This document shows, in pieces, positions 29,901 through 42,756 of a stretch of DNA of 64,000 nucleotides. Under the pieces are notes generated by a model. The model ran no database searches, was not told the DNA's origin, and saw only the letters and a list, made by a program, of their open reading frames with translations. The number at the start of each line of letters is the position of its first letter. The first letter of the stretch is position 1. The stretch is from NCBI RefSeq assembly GCF_001649575.2, contig NC_051441.1, forward strand, positions 13,608,903 through 13,672,902, given 5' to 3'. A program made the position numbers and the translations under genes. Source of the stretch: Kryptolebias marmoratus (lineage: Eukaryota > Chordata > Actinopteri > Cyprinodontiformes > Rivulidae).

Positions 29901-32900
29901 TGCTTTTTTTGTTTTGTTTTTCTCATATAAATTTCCACTGTAAAGCGCCGTATCAAAAGCGCCATCTGTTAATATATTTTTCACATTCATCATATTTCAA
30001 AAAATGTTTGTGATATAACTGCGTGGCGTGTTTTGTACCCCTGAATTATCGTGGTACGTTCTGCTGCAAGTGCACTGACTGCAGCTGAGGCCGGTCGTCG
30101 CTACACACGCTGTCATATTAATTATTAGTACGAAATGTTCAGGAAATTCAACCTGAATTTGCGACGGTTCTTTATGACCAAGAACGGAACTCAACATGTC
30201 AGTCATAGAACTGGTGTTAAGGTCAAATATGCAAGTTGGAAAGATATTCTGTAGTTATCTGTGTCAAGGTGACACTCCAATGGAAATGGGTGTTCCTGGT
30301 GTCCGATAAAGGGATATTTCACACCTCAATTCAGTTTCTGAAAATCTGTCTCTCCCTACATCCGTCAGTAAGTTTAGATAAACGGATGCAGCCCCTTTAA
30401 ACTATATGGAATAACTCAAACTTAAGATCTTCTACTGTGGGGTTTTGTGCAAAGGCATGTGAGCAGTTATTATCTTACCTGTTGCAGATAGCTCTCTGAG
30501 TGGCCTCATTTCGTGTGCCAACGCCAGTCTGACATTATGTTGTGTGGTTATTCATACGTACGGCAATTATTAGGTTATTTGTGAGCACAAAAAGCAGCGT
30601 CAGCAGGTAGCAGTAGCCCTTCTGGTTGCAGAAGGAGCTCTTCCTGCGGGAGCATCGTCATATTTGGTCTCCTAAGCTGAGACTGTTTGGCGACACGTCG
30701 TGAAAGGCGCATGCGAGGGAGTTTCCAAAATGTCCTGAAACGTCTGTGGGGTGTCCTCAGTTTCCTCTTGTGAGTCGCTGGATTTCTGACCGTGTTTGAA
30801 ACACTCACGAGACAAGATGGACACTGGAATTGGTCTCAAACTGGTCTGCAAACTACCAGCATATTTTGGCCCAGTTGTCACTGGGAGTTCATGGGAATGT
30901 GTCACTCAGTGTGATTCCAAGAGAAAATTTGTGTAATTTACCCCACAATTTTGTCTCCAACTAGTCCCCAAACCGGTGTAGCCCAGTGAGACCTTTAGTG
31001 CCACTAAGACTAGCCACCAGCCCATCGGTCCGGTCAGAATAAATCTTTGTTTTTTTCAAAACTGAAAGTCATTCAAGGCGCTACCTATAACACGTTGGAT
31101 ATTGCTTTTGCGTGGCCTCTTCCCAAAACCCCACTGCAACGTGTGAAACAAAAACCAGGATCTTTTTGATTTAATTCTTTACTGAAGAGCGACGCCGCGG
31201 CTCTGAGTAGCTTCCAACGGAAAAGGATTTACGCCAAAACTTGCTTTGCATCCGAAAGCTTCCAGCCTTTTTCTAACGGCAACATATAAACAGGTTTAAT
31301 GAATGATTTTAACTTTCACTGACCCAGAAGAGTCCACGGAATCGTTCTTATTAAATCCAGGATGGATCTCTTTTAGAAAGTCCATAAATCGGCAGGAAAC
31401 GGGGAAGTTGATGTTGATGCTGAGGATTAAAGAGGAAAACGTCAGAGTAGCGGCCTTCGGTTTCAACTCTCTCAGAAAGTCTTTTAACTCGTTCAGGCGT
31501 CTCATGTGATCAAACAGCAGTTTTCAGGAATGGAAAAAGGAATGCACACACATGACCATCAGTAGCCTCTCTGTCACATGTGCTGTCCGTTCTGTGACCC
31601 ACTCCTGCTTAAAGTAAAGTTACCATCGTTTACAGCATAAAAACTCCTTTTTCTGCTGAATAAGATACTTTCTCTGCAAAGCAAGCTTGGTGAATTTGAC
31701 AAACAGTTGAAAACGTTGATACAACCCAAAGATTCATTTTCATCTGGTAACTTGTCACAGAAATATGTGGCAGAATTTATATCGGGTAACAATTTATAGA
31801 AGGATCTGTGAAGATTTAGTTTTAATCTAAACAGCAGGAAAGAAAAGAAAATCTGTGAATTGAACTGTAACAGCTTGTAATACCTGAAAATTTGATTACT
31901 TAAAGCTTTTGTCCTCTAAAGACAACAATCACACACCCCTGTGGGTGCTTATTAACAAATAATTAGTGATTTTTGTACTTATGTTGTCATTTCTACTTCT
32001 GTAAACACAAATCACAACATAAATCAAAAGCCTAAATCACACATCAGTATTCGGTGGGACAGGGGCCTTTAAGATGGTTCTGCATGATTTATGTGATATT
32101 CAAAAGCTCCTAAACTCTCTGCTTTTGTTTTATTAGATTGATTTAACAGGTCCAACAGCGCCATCTGCTGACTGATTTATGAACTAATAGATAGGGTTTC
32201 ATTTTTCTTCAAACCTGAATAAATGTAGGATTTTTTCCTTATATGTAACTTTTTAAAAAGTGACATCTGCCTCATCAGCAGGTGCTGTTTAAAGAAAAGT
32301 CTGAGAGAAATGCAGGGAATTTTTTCACATCTTTGGGGTTTGATAACCTCAAAGATAGAATAATAGTGAAAATAACACACTGTAAACTGAACTGAAGGTA
32401 ACTAGTTTCACTTCTGTGTGCAGGAAGAAAAAAAAAATTTGCAAATGTTTTTTTTTTTCTAAATGCATTGCCTTCTGTCAACACAGGAAAGAACAAAAGA
32501 GCTTCTTGGTAGAGAGATCCCTCAGTTTGTTGATAGGCAACAAATAAAAGCCAGTTCTGCAGACAGATGTTTTAATGTCACTAGTCTATTTCAGAGACAG
32601 TTTTAAACTGATCCACTTAGTAGTAGTACTCTTATTTGTCTTTTTTTTTTTTAAACAATTTTCCTTTTCTTGCTACTTGCTTTTCCGAACGCCATTACTC
32701 TGAACCTTTTAGTTTTGCTTTTCATTTTTTTCCCCGTTTTGGTTTGGAAAGCTCTATGAAATTCCATCCCTCTTCAAAAAAAAAAAAAAAGGTGCCTAAA
32801 GTTCAGCTAAAATGCCCGGGGAGGAGGCGCAGTCAAGGAACAAGGAGGCTTCCTGCCAACACTGAAGCAGCTAAAGGTAACTGGAGTGGGAGAGTTTCAG

Positions 32901-33164
32901 AAATGAGTAAAACGGAGCAAAAAGCCACGAAGTTGGAAAGGATTTCAACTTTTTTTTCTTTTTTACAAAGTTCTGCAAGTAAATGCAACATTAAGAGACT
33001 ACAGTGTGTCCAAGTTATAATCTATACATTATATTAACTATTTAAACCTAAAAACTTGCAGATAACTCTAAAAGAAAGTCTAAATCCAAAGGTACCACAG
33101 CCAAAATGTTTCCTAACAGTAAAAAATGGCCTTATTCTCTAATATACCTAAATATTATTAAAAA

Positions 33165-33200
<36 letters not shown>

Positions 33201-33230
33201 CAACTTAACCACAAGTGTTACTGGCAAACA
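29901..33230. other. Gene-free stretch between atp6v0c and ypel3
   Basis: No exon, RNA gene or conserved reading frame is recognised. It contains foldback copy 3 (30435-31142), homopolymer runs (for example A at 33167-33196) and AT-rich sequence. It separates genes matching human 16p13.3 from genes matching 16p11.2. Confidence 0.6.
30435..31142. mobile_element. Foldback family, copy 3 (longest)
   Basis: The left end has TGTGGGGTTTTGTGCAAAGG and ATCTTACCTGTTGCAGATAG. The right end has AAAACCCCACTGCAAC, the reverse complement of the left-end core. It shares GGTTATTTGTGAGCACAAA with copy 2 and GACTAGCC...CCATCGGTCCGGTC with the arms of copy 1. The short frames inside are not convincing. Confidence 0.65.
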
Positions 33231-34195
33231 GTTTAATGAAAGACCAGGTTAAAATTAAAACACTTTAATGAAAGCAGACATTAAAAATCACCATAAATAT
33301 GCTACATCATCCTAACCACGCTCGGCGCTAACACAGTCAAGCTAACGTGTCGGTACGGGCAGCTCGGTGTTAGGTAGTACGCAGATGTAAAAAAGATCAA
33401 TCTCATTAGCTTTAAATGGAAGAGAAGCCATCCAGGGTGTGCAGTGAAAAGCTCGGGAGGTGAATGAGCTTCAGACGAATGCTCCACGACACCGTCCAGC
33501 TCAAGGTACAAACACGCATCTTTAAGAAAAAAAACAACGTTCCTCTGAACAGAAGACTTCGTTCTACAGATTCAATCATTCCTGCAGGAAATATCTGTTG
33601 CCCTAAAAATCACAAGTTCAACGCCCCGATTTTCACAATAAAAATATAATTTCATTCACTTAAAAAAGAAAAGAAAAAAAACAAAAAAGAGCTCGCCTGC
33701 TGCTCTGTCTATCCCCACACCTCATGAGGTTTACCCACCGTTCAAACAAACCTTAGCACGGAACCTTAATCTCAAACGGGACGCGTAAGATCAAGTTAAC
33801 CTGCGTCTGCTCGCCACTTCAGAGCGTTAAGTGATGACTAGGAAGTTCGATTGTTACTGCTTTGAAATCCAACCAGCGGCGGTGCCTGCCTGTGCAACTA
33901 CAACACACACACACACAAAAATCACACACTTATTCAGTCCCAGAATGACTAATAACTGGAATAACGACGTCTGCAAACGTGTTGCTGGAAAAGCATGAAC
34001 GGACGAAGATAAGGCATCACATGCTATTTCTTTAGCAAAGTTGGATGAAGTGAAGAGTGTGGCACAGCGATGGCTTGGAGGCTGGATGAGGAAGCTACAC
34101 TTAAACCCTTTAACGTCGGAGGGCATGCAACCTTTCTCTTTAAAAAGTCACGAAGGAAAGCGAAGTCTTTGTTTGTTGTTGTTTTTGGCCGGTTT
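33231..34195 (-). other. ypel3 3' UTR
   Basis: The minus strand has ATTAAA signals (plus-strand TTTAAT at about 33231 and 33263), giving a 3' UTR of about 0.95 kb. There is no other gene content. Confidence 0.5.
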
Positions 34196-35870
34196 TCAGT
34201 CCCAACCGTTGTCCTTTATCATGTGGGAGAGCTCGATGATGTACTTCCCCTCCTTGTACTTCTGACTGAGCTCAAAGGCTTGTTCCTGCAGAGAGCAGAG
34301 AGGAGGAGGTGCGATTAGCCGTGCAAGTAATGCCAGATTTATGCGCGGCATCTCTTCAAAATGATGCTGCGGGACCTTTTCTTTTGTTTTTCAGTTTCGA
34401 TCGTTTTTCTTGCTAATCCCTCATCAAAAAAAAAAAAAAAAAAAAGACAAATGTGGACAGAAACGCAGCTTAAAAGGTAGATCAAATCATCTGCAAGGGG
34501 ACGCTCACTCTATATTTTCTGAAAAATGGTCTTGATTAGAGTAGAAGCAGCTTTTCTGACAGATCTCAAACCAAAGCAAACAGCTCCTTCACAGTCCTGA
34601 CCCGTCAGAGTCGGCTCATTGCTTTAAGAGACGGGAGATTAAAAACAGAACAGGTGACATAAAGAGGAGCTGCGTTCAGTCGTTTCCTGTGACAAAGGGA
34701 GGTCTTGGAACCTGGCACAGTTTGGCAGACAAGGCCAGAGTTTTTAAAAGTCAAAGATCGTGCAGATTATGCAGCTCTTAATAATATCTCTCACAAATAA
34801 AAGGAAGAAAACTCCTACTTATCTTAGTTTATGAGCCCAAATGGTAGCAAATTTTGCCCCTTTTTGGTTAAATTATGATGACAGATTTCAGATGTAAAGA
34901 CAGAACAACTCAGAAACACAACATGGATGCAGCAGAGATGCCATCAGAGCTTTGTGAATGCTCAGGGACTTACATATTTCCAGCCCAGTGTGGTGTGACA
35001 GTTTTCACAATAGATGTCGGCCACTGCGTGAAGTCCCGTAAGCAGCAGCCTCTCCTCTGCAGGACCGCAGCCCACGTTGACCCTGAAGGAGCAAGACGCA
35101 GCGTCGATGAAGAGCAGCTCGGAGAACTTCAGGAAAAATCAAACTACTCTCTTTATGTTGTTAAATAAGCAGCACAGCGACTGCTTTAGTAAGCTCCCAG
35201 CTCTGTTTTTAATGGGGGGTGGGGATGGGGCGCTCATGAGACTGCAGGAGGATCAAACAGATGCTGATATTAGATCAGGAGCTGCTGTTTATTCCTGACC
35301 CACTAACCCAGGGGGGGTGGAGCGTGACTCAAGTGAAATGAACCAACTTCAAGGCCCAGTTTGGAGACAAATCAAATGATCTGCTGACGCTACTATTTGT
35401 GTCAACACATCTAATTCCAGGAACTTGTGTTCCGAGAGAACGGTCTCGGGGTTTTGAGATGCGACACGGCTGGGAAAACAAAAAGGTCACCGCTTCACTG
35501 AGCTGGTTATTGAAAGAAGTGCGAACCTGCGCGGATACTCACACGGAGTTAAAGAGGTAGGCTCGTCCTTGGCTGCCTTGGAACGACTAGAAGACAAAGA
35601 CAAAACATAAAGTCAGGAAGTTAGTGTGAACATGAGAGGCGTACTGAAACGTGAAAGTAATTAACATCTCATCCTTCCTGCCTCTGAGGTTTACATGCCA
35701 CCTGAAAAAGAAAAAAAATTATCACAATCAACAAAGCCTGGCGGCGTATTTACCTTGGAGATAAGATCGTCGTGGTTTGCCAGATGGGCGCGGCAGTGCA
35801 CGCAGCTGTAACGGCGGTGGCAGGAGTCCAGGTAAGCCTGGAAAGTCTTGGCCTTAGTCAGCTTCACCAT
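34196..35870 (-). CDS. ypel3: Yippee-like protein 3
   Basis: Yippee-like proteins are small, highly conserved zinc-binding proteins; YPEL3 is linked to p53-dependent growth arrest and senescence in mammals. Minus-strand exons: 35870-35754, 35586-35543, 35082-34974 and 34285-34196, 360 nt, 119 residues, equal to human YPEL3. The Yippee fold's paired cysteines are CVHC (about residues 24-27) and CENC (about 79-82). Other conserved blocks are [47 protein letters not shown] and the end [16 protein letters not shown] and the gdpd3-mapk3 neighbourhood favour YPEL3 over YPEL1/2. The acceptor CCCCCTCAG lies 2 nt before the ATG, so the first exon is non-coding. Confidence 0.95.
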
Positions 35871-36747
35871 GTCTGAGGGGGGAGAAAAGGATCAAAACAA
35901 AACAAAGAAATGTCATTTTATTACTGTATAAGGTAAGGTAACCCAGACTAACTCTGGTTAAACAGAAACAAGATCAGCTGCGAGAGGCGTCCTTTCATTG
36001 AGGAAGTCCAGGCGTTTGACAAACAGGTTCCACGCTGCCGTGGATTTAAAGCGCAGAACAGCTCTGCAAATGTAAAACTTCACAAATCTGATCCGACCGA
36101 GAGCCGAAACCACACTTGTCACGAACTAATGCGCATGAAAAGATCCAGGATTTCACAATCAGTGCCATGCATTACCGACACAGACTCAACAGTTGTTTGT
36201 GTTGCACAAAAAAAAGGTTTCACCACAAAAAAATGAGGAAATGCGCCTAGCTGCCTTATATATGAGGTAATAAAAACTTTTGACCTTTTAAAACCCTGTT
36301 GCAAACCCAATCATTGCCTGGCATTTTCTCCTTTCAACATGTCACCTGTTTGTTTGTTTGTTTGTTTTGTGTAAGATTCCTTCTAAATGGGGAAACAAAT
36401 GAGCTGTACTGCCTGTAAACCTTGGCTTTTTATTGTCTCTTTGTATACCTGAAAGAGCAACCACCAGACAGCTGGCTTCCTGCTTCAGAGCACTGTGCTA
36501 AAAAAACAACTTTCACTTTATTATATAACACGTAGCACCAAACCGAAGCGTGCAGAGGTGTTTGTGCTCCAAAAACCCCCTTCAGCACCAAAAAACAGTC
36601 TGTAAGTTGCCTTCATTTCGACTCTAAGCGAGCTGATGAATCTGATAGCAGCACAACAGCTAGCATGCTAGCTCCGCACTGTCAACAAAAAAACTAACAA
36701 AAAAAACGAGCACTGCGGGACATTTCCTCCCTTTTTTCTGCACTCAC

Positions 36748-37190
36748 CTGCCAACACCGAAGCTCTCTTGGGTTTATGAAGGGTGTCAAAGCGAGTGACA
36801 AGTTTAAAAGTGGCCGTAAAATCGCAGGTAGGACGCGGTGTTCAGCCTTCAGGTCGGCTCGGCACAACAACAGCCCACCACGCGCTGACCGTTCAGACAA
36901 AAAAAGGGTAAAAAAATAATAAAAAAAAACACAGTCGACTCGTTTATGTTCAGACCAAAAGAGGTTTTTTTTCCCCAAAAAGTTGCCCCCACGGCCTTCG
37001 CTGGAACACGGACAAAGCTGGCAGGGCGACAGCGAGAGAGTGAGGGAGAGAGAGCAAAACGCTTCCCAGGCGGGAGAAAAATGTTTTGTTTATGAAAACA
37101 CACACAGATGGAGGAAGTGTGAGGAGTGCAAAAACTAACCCCCGCGGACCAATCAGAGCTCGCGTTTAGAATGTGGGTCAACCAATCAGA
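36748..37190 (-). promoter_or_regulatory. ypel3 first (non-coding) exon and promoter
   Basis: On the minus strand a strong donor (GGCAG then GTGAGTG) ends a non-coding exon at 36748. Two CCAATCAGA boxes (NF-Y type) at 37149 and 37182 lie 33 bp apart upstream. The transcription start is probably between 36850 and 37100. Confidence 0.5.
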
Positions 37191-38520
37191 CGCGAGCTCT
37201 CATGAGCTGCGCTTCTTGGTCCAGTTTCAGGAACGGTGTGAAAGATTTACCCATCATCTTTTTCCAGCTTTGTCGGTTCAAAATAAAAGTCAGAGAAAAG
37301 ACTAAATTAAATTATTGAACAAATAGAATAAGAACTACTTTGCAAGAATTAGAAAATCTTAACAAGGATAGTTATAGTTGTTCCATTCCACACATTTATA
37401 TAACATTTTTACCCCTACAGAAAATCATTCAAATACTTTCCCAGCCAGTTTATTTTTTTTATTTACAAATTAACAGTTATAGTTTGTGTTTTTTCTGACA
37501 AGCTGGGCTAAGCTAATCTTTAGTTTTATCACCTTATTTGCATGTAATCAAATAAAAAAAACCTCCATCAACAGCTCTTCTTTCTGTGTTCGGTGTGAAA
37601 AAAAAAACACCTAAACGTGTAAAATTACATCAGTAAATGATCAAAAATACAGAAAAATGGTGAGTTTATGTCAATATAAAACACTCAAACCAATTTTTAA
37701 TTAAATATATTGATTAAACATGAATCATTTGTAAGATAGGAGGGAATTTATAGACCGCTTGTGTGTGCAAGACATGTAAATGTAATTATTTTACAACCAT
37801 TTGTTCCTATAAATATTACAAATGACTCATCTAAAGATTTGTGTGTTGAAGTCTTTGCTCTCCAAAGAGCTCATTTTGCTTTACATGTCGTTTTCGCCGC
37901 TTGACACAGCCAACCGGGTCAGGAAAATAGAGTCTTTGTTTCTCCAACAGACTGGTCGATTATTATCACAGCAGCGTGGCCGGACTTTGACCAAAGCTGC
38001 CTGGGAAAACAAGGGCGCAGGTGAGGTTCACTGCACATGTAAACCCTCATCAGTTAGGACAAAAAAAAAAAAATAAAAGCAGATGAAAGACTAATTCTTA
38101 TTACATAAATGTGACTGCGTATGTATATACAGCAGCAATCCTGAACGGTTTCCAGCAACAGAAAGTTTCAGAGTTGGTCAAAACAAAGTTTATTTAGTTT
38201 CTTATCGATTGCCAGATTATATATTTACTCCTGTTATTTTCTGCAGTCAAAAGTAATCAGCTGTTCCTTTACGTACTGACCTAAATAAAGCCATTCAGAG
38301 GACGTGATCAAAGTGTAAACAAGTGATCGTGTCAGCAGTGATTAAAGGTTTCTTTGCAGTTTAGGAGCTGAATGAAAGCTTTGTTCTCTGCTGTTCGGAC
38401 ACAACTCTCGACTAATCTCATCAAGGGTGAAGAAACCAATCCGACACCCTCTATCAATGTCTCTATAAGGCTCCTGGGTTTTGTATGCTCCCTTTTTTCA
38501 CAGTAACTCAGGCTTCGAGA
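37191..38520. other. ypel3-gdpd3 intergenic, including the gdpd3 3' UTR
   Basis: AT-rich, with no recognised gene. The right part must contain the gdpd3 3' UTR. The frames seen here are short and lack conserved sequence. Confidence 0.5.
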
Positions 38521-41500
38521 TTAATCCTGACTCCTGTTTCTGCAGAAGTAGGCTGAGAGGCGAGATGGGTAGTCGGTCATCACTCCTGTGGCTCCCAGGT
38601 CCAATGCCGCCTTCATGTCGTCCTCTTCATTGCAAACAAATAAATGCACCTGCGATTACAGAGAAAACAGCTCATTGACACATCTACACCAAAATACACT
38701 AACATTTACAGTGCAGCCGTTTAAAAAAAATATATACTGAATGATTTTTTTCTTTTCTTTCATACTGAAACTGCTGCAGGACAAACCACCTGGTATTGTT
38801 ATCTAAACCCTGTCATTTCCATTATTTCTAATGACAGGGCTTCCTAATTTTATTTTATTTTTATTACATTAGGGCGCATACCATCATGGGAGAAAAGAAA
38901 TTTTACATATCAGGACAAAATAAAAACAAACTGCTCTTAAAATCTTAGTTCAAGTCTTTGTAAACCACATTGGATTCCACTGTGTTGTCATTTATTGAAC
39001 AAAAGCAGCCAAAATGGAAAAGCCGTGTGTGACACACAGACCCCTCATCCCTGCACGGTGGTGGAAGGGTGATGATTTGGGGCTGTCTTTTGCGGCCACG
39101 GGACCCTTTGAGTCGACCACGAACCCCTCTGTAGCAAGATATTCTAGAGTCAGATGTGAGGCCGTCTGAAGGTTGGACCAAACTGGGTCATGAGACGGGA
39201 CGGTGAGCCCAAACACAGCAGCTAATCTACAGTCAAAGAGATAAAACCAGGACGTCACAGTCAAAGTCCACAACTCCAGCCGGACTGAAATGCTGCGGCG
39301 GGACCTTAAAAGAGCTGAGCAGAAACAAAAGTCTGCCAATGAACTTAAGCAACGCTGTAAAGAAGAGTGGGCCAAAATTCTTCCACAAGCATGTGAGACA
39401 CTGATAAGGTCCTACAGAGAATAATTTAACTTATTGCTACTAAAGGTGGTTCTACAAGCTGCCAAACCATGGGGTGGTGTTTCACAGCTTTTCCATTTTG
39501 GTTTTATTTTTGTTTAATAAATTCTGATTTTATTAACTTTAGAACCTGGTAAAGAGCAGATCGGTTTTATTATGTCCTGATACAAAATGTTAATTTTTTT
39601 ACGGCTCTGTATTGAACTTAACATTCACACCTGTATTCCACGAGCGGCGAGGTGTTTAAAAAGGCTTTTTCTCATCGTTACTCTGGAAAGACAAACAGAA
39701 GAAAAACAAAAATCAATCCAGCATTCACTTCATTTTTATGCACCTTTATAGCTGCTCAGTTTTTTCAGTTTGCAAATATTTTACTTTAGTAAAATACTTT
39801 AGTGTAAAATATGCAAATAAGACCATTTTTTCTTCTTCTTTTTTGCAAATAATTCTTGCAAGTTACAAAGCAGATTTTCAAAATAACCTGTCTTACTTTT
39901 CCAACAAAAACACGACCAGCTTGTTCTTCAGGAAGTCCTCGGTAGGAATGTACGTCCTTCAGGGTGCAGAGGTGACGAGACAAATAGGAAAAGATTTTTA
40001 AAAAGGGAGTAAAATATGGTCACGATTAGATTTGACCAGAATTTACTTTAGTGTGTAAATAAAAGCCACCCTGTGACCCCACCTGTTGATGACACGCGGC
40101 AGGTAAAACTGCAGTAAGCTCTCGCCCAGCGGCACGAAGGGCAGCAGGCCGGTGTAGAACAGGAGGACGACCAGGAGGCCTCGATTCATGGAGAAACTGT
40201 AGGGCATGGAGCCGTTCTACAAGGAGACGCAAAACCGAAGTCACGCCGGGCGCCGGCACGGACACACTGAGGCAGCTCTGAGTGTTACCGATAAAAAGCA
40301 GCATCCCTTGAAGAAATGTACGCCACCTGCCGCCAAAGCTTAAAACAAAAGAACTCATAGGATCTTAAAGCGCTCAGAGTGCGTGTTGAGGATGACTCTC
40401 AGATACTACCGAACCAAATTTTAGCAGAACGTCTGTAAAACTGACTGAGTTATACCCAGTTTTGTGTTTGCTAAGGCTGATTAGCTGCGGTGGGTCGACT
40501 CCAAATAAGGTAATCAGTTGGAGATTTTCATCCGCTGATTACATTTCTGGGAGTTTCATTCAAATCTGCTCAGCGGTTCATGAGATATTTTGCTAACAGA
40601 CACAGATAATTAATTTAATTGCCCTCCGCAAAGACAGCTGGGTGACGAATCTGTATGTGGGTAAAGCAGCAATCTAGCTGCTTTACCCACACGGGTAAAG
40701 CAGCTAGATTAAAGCAGCTAGATTGCTTCGGAATAGATTGATTCGGAAGCCACACGGGTGTTTTTGTCTCCCTCAGCTGGTTAACGTACGATTCTGCGGC
40801 ATTCCTTCAGGATGGAGGAGTCCACCGAAGCCCACACAGTGATGCCCTCTCTGTCGTAGCTCCTTACCAAATCTGAAATCTGCAGAAATGTGCAAAACAC
40901 ACATTATTTTTCCTTCATAATTTGCCCCTTTGTCCATATCTTTAGAAACTCAAAGTCGTTGTTTTGGTTATCTGCTGGATTCTGAGGCCTGGCGCACCTT
41001 CTGAATCAGCTGCAGGTTGTTCTCCTTTATCTCGATGCTTACGGGGACCTCGGGGAACTTCCTGAAGACGTCGTCCAGCAGAGCAATCTTCCTGTCCGAG
41101 CCGCTGCTGTAGCAACCTGACGGGATGGTGAAAGGTCAGAATACACACACACACACAGACCAACTCCTTCATTAAACACATTATAGTCAATGATTGATCT
41201 TCAAGAAAAAAAAACAAAGAAGAAGTAAAGGAACCGACCTGCATAAAATGTCACCTCCAGTTTCTCCTTGTACAGAGGCAGATCCTAAAGAATAAACAAC
41301 ACTAAAGTTTAATCATAAAGACATCGATATGGATAACAGGAAGAAATCCATGTACGCAGCAGGATATTCCTCAGCTGCTCCACCTCTGTTTCTCTTTATG
41401 ACATGACTGAATGCAAACATTTACCTGAACACTTAGCTTAGTTTCTCAGAAAATGAAATGAAGGGTATGAAGAACGGGGAAAAAAAAAAAAATCTGAACT

Positions 41501-42756
41501 AAAAGCCCAAAAGAGGCAGTTCCAGCTTCCTCTCATGTAGCTTTCCTGCGGGATCTCCCACCTCGAGGTTGCACGAGGAGATGGTGACGTCGTGGCCGGT
41601 CTGCCTCAGCAGGTTGTCGTCGTGAGACACCACCACGTGCCCGTCTCTGGTCAGGTGGCAGTCCATCTCCAGCATCTGTGTCCCCCGCTCCACGGCGCTG
41701 AAGACGGACATGGGGACAGGTTGAAAAACAGGACCTTCACGTCTTAAATGGGGCTCCGTTTACGCTCAAATGGAAAAGATTAAAGAGCCTTAAAAACACA
41801 ACACGTCTCCAACAAAGAGCTGATAATGAAACTTAAGGAGACATGTTTACAGTTCTTATAATAAGGTGTGAATCTCTTTTTCCCAGATTGTAAGATTATG
41901 TCAGATTGCCCTGACTTGTCCGGGGCGCAGGCGTTGTATCGCGATTTAAAAACTGAAGCATCCAAAAAGAGGAAATACTGCATTTCTAAAGCTTTAGGGA
42001 AGCCTTTAAACATTATCAGCTTCAGCAAGGAAAGACCATTCCAGTTATTAGTACTCTGTGTGTGCATGTGTTATATGAACTTTATAAATATTACATTACA
42101 CTGGTAGTTTGCCCTGACTTGTCGGGTTTTTGCATTTTAACCAAGCGCGGCAGCTTGACTCATGAGTGAAGTGCTCACTTTGTGAACGCCTCCATGGTGC
42201 TTTCGATCCTCTCACCGGATCCTGGAAACAAAGAGAAGAGGCAGCTTTGAGGGAGGCTGCAGGGGAGAGCCGATCAGTCCGTGAATAGCACACACACACA
42301 CACACACACACAATAAATTTAATGTCAGATTACTCTAAAGATCAGCCCAGCCTCCTGGAACGGTCATACACTTGATATGAGGAGGTCAATATCATGTTTG
42401 CTTTCAGAATTCAACATGACTCTTGTAATTTTCTTATGAGTTTTAAAATGTAACGCAATCATAAGGGATCTGTGCACAAATCAGACACTCATTATAGCAA
42501 ACTGCTGCCGTGGACTGAGGAACATGATTAGATCTGCCGCATCTGTTTGGATCCCTCCTTCGCTCAGCCGGACTCCACCATGTCCCCAACTGGAAGCTCT
42601 GCACCCCTCCCTCTTACCTCCCCGGTGCGAGATATGAGCGCAGTGGAAGGCTGTGCGTTTCTTCCGGTGGAAAAGGTGCGGGTTCTTCAGCAGGTACATG
42701 GAGGTGAGAGCGTATCCTCCCAGCGCAGGGAGGACGAAATACAGAAAGCTGCTCAT
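38521..42756 (-). CDS. gdpd3: Lysophospholipase D GDPD3 (GDPD domain protein)
   Basis: GDPD3-type enzymes hydrolyse lysophospholipids to lysophosphatidic acid at ER/perinuclear membranes. Minus-strand exons: 42756-42618, 42221-42179, 41697-41562, 41284-41239, 41116-40998, 40879-40790, 40216-40083, 39956-39897, 39682-39631 and 38649-38521, 948 nt, 315 residues (human GDPD3 318). A membrane segment covers residues 3-23 (FLYFVLPALGGYALTSMYLL). Catalytic-site sequence: SHRGG (H44), E53, and MLEMDCHLTRDG followed by VVVSHD (E71, D73, H86). The motif usually read E-N-T is E-S-T (53-55). The end includes MRKSLFKHL, then GATGVMTDYPSRL. MSSFLYFVLPALG and the ypel3-mapk3 neighbourhood favour GDPD3 over GDPD1. 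Intron 9 holds a Tc1-like remnant. Confidence 0.93.
38985..39530 (+). pseudogene. Tc1-like transposase remnant in gdpd3 intron 9
   Basis: The plus strand keeps decayed Tc1-transposase words: ATGATTTGGGGCTGTCTTTT (the MIWG-type motif) at about 39071, AAATGCTGCGGCGGGACCTT at about 39288, and AAGAGTGGGCCAAAATTCTT at about 39363, then GGTGGTTCTAC. Frameshifts break the frame throughout. Inverted repeats were not found. Confidence 0.75.
40385..40640. repeat. Interspersed teleost repeat in gdpd3 intron 6
   Basis: The block around TAAGGTAATCAGTTGGAGAT, TTCAAATCTGCTCAGCGGTT and CATGAGATATTTTGCTAACA reads like a dispersed repeat I recognise from other fish loci. No coding capacity is seen and I cannot name the family. 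Confidence 0.5.
40655..40748. repeat. Compact local inverted/direct repeat cluster
   Basis: GTGGGTAAAGCAGC...CTAGCTGCTTTACCCAC forms a hairpin (about 40656-40692). It is followed by two direct copies of AAAGCAGCTAGATT and a near-repeat of ATTGCTTCGGAATAGATTG / ATTCGGAAGC. Confidence 0.85.

Noticed and set aside
37822..38076. 84-codon plus-strand frame between ypel3 and gdpd3
   Set aside because: Ends in a poly-Lys run from an A tract. There is no recognised domain and no conservation evidence.
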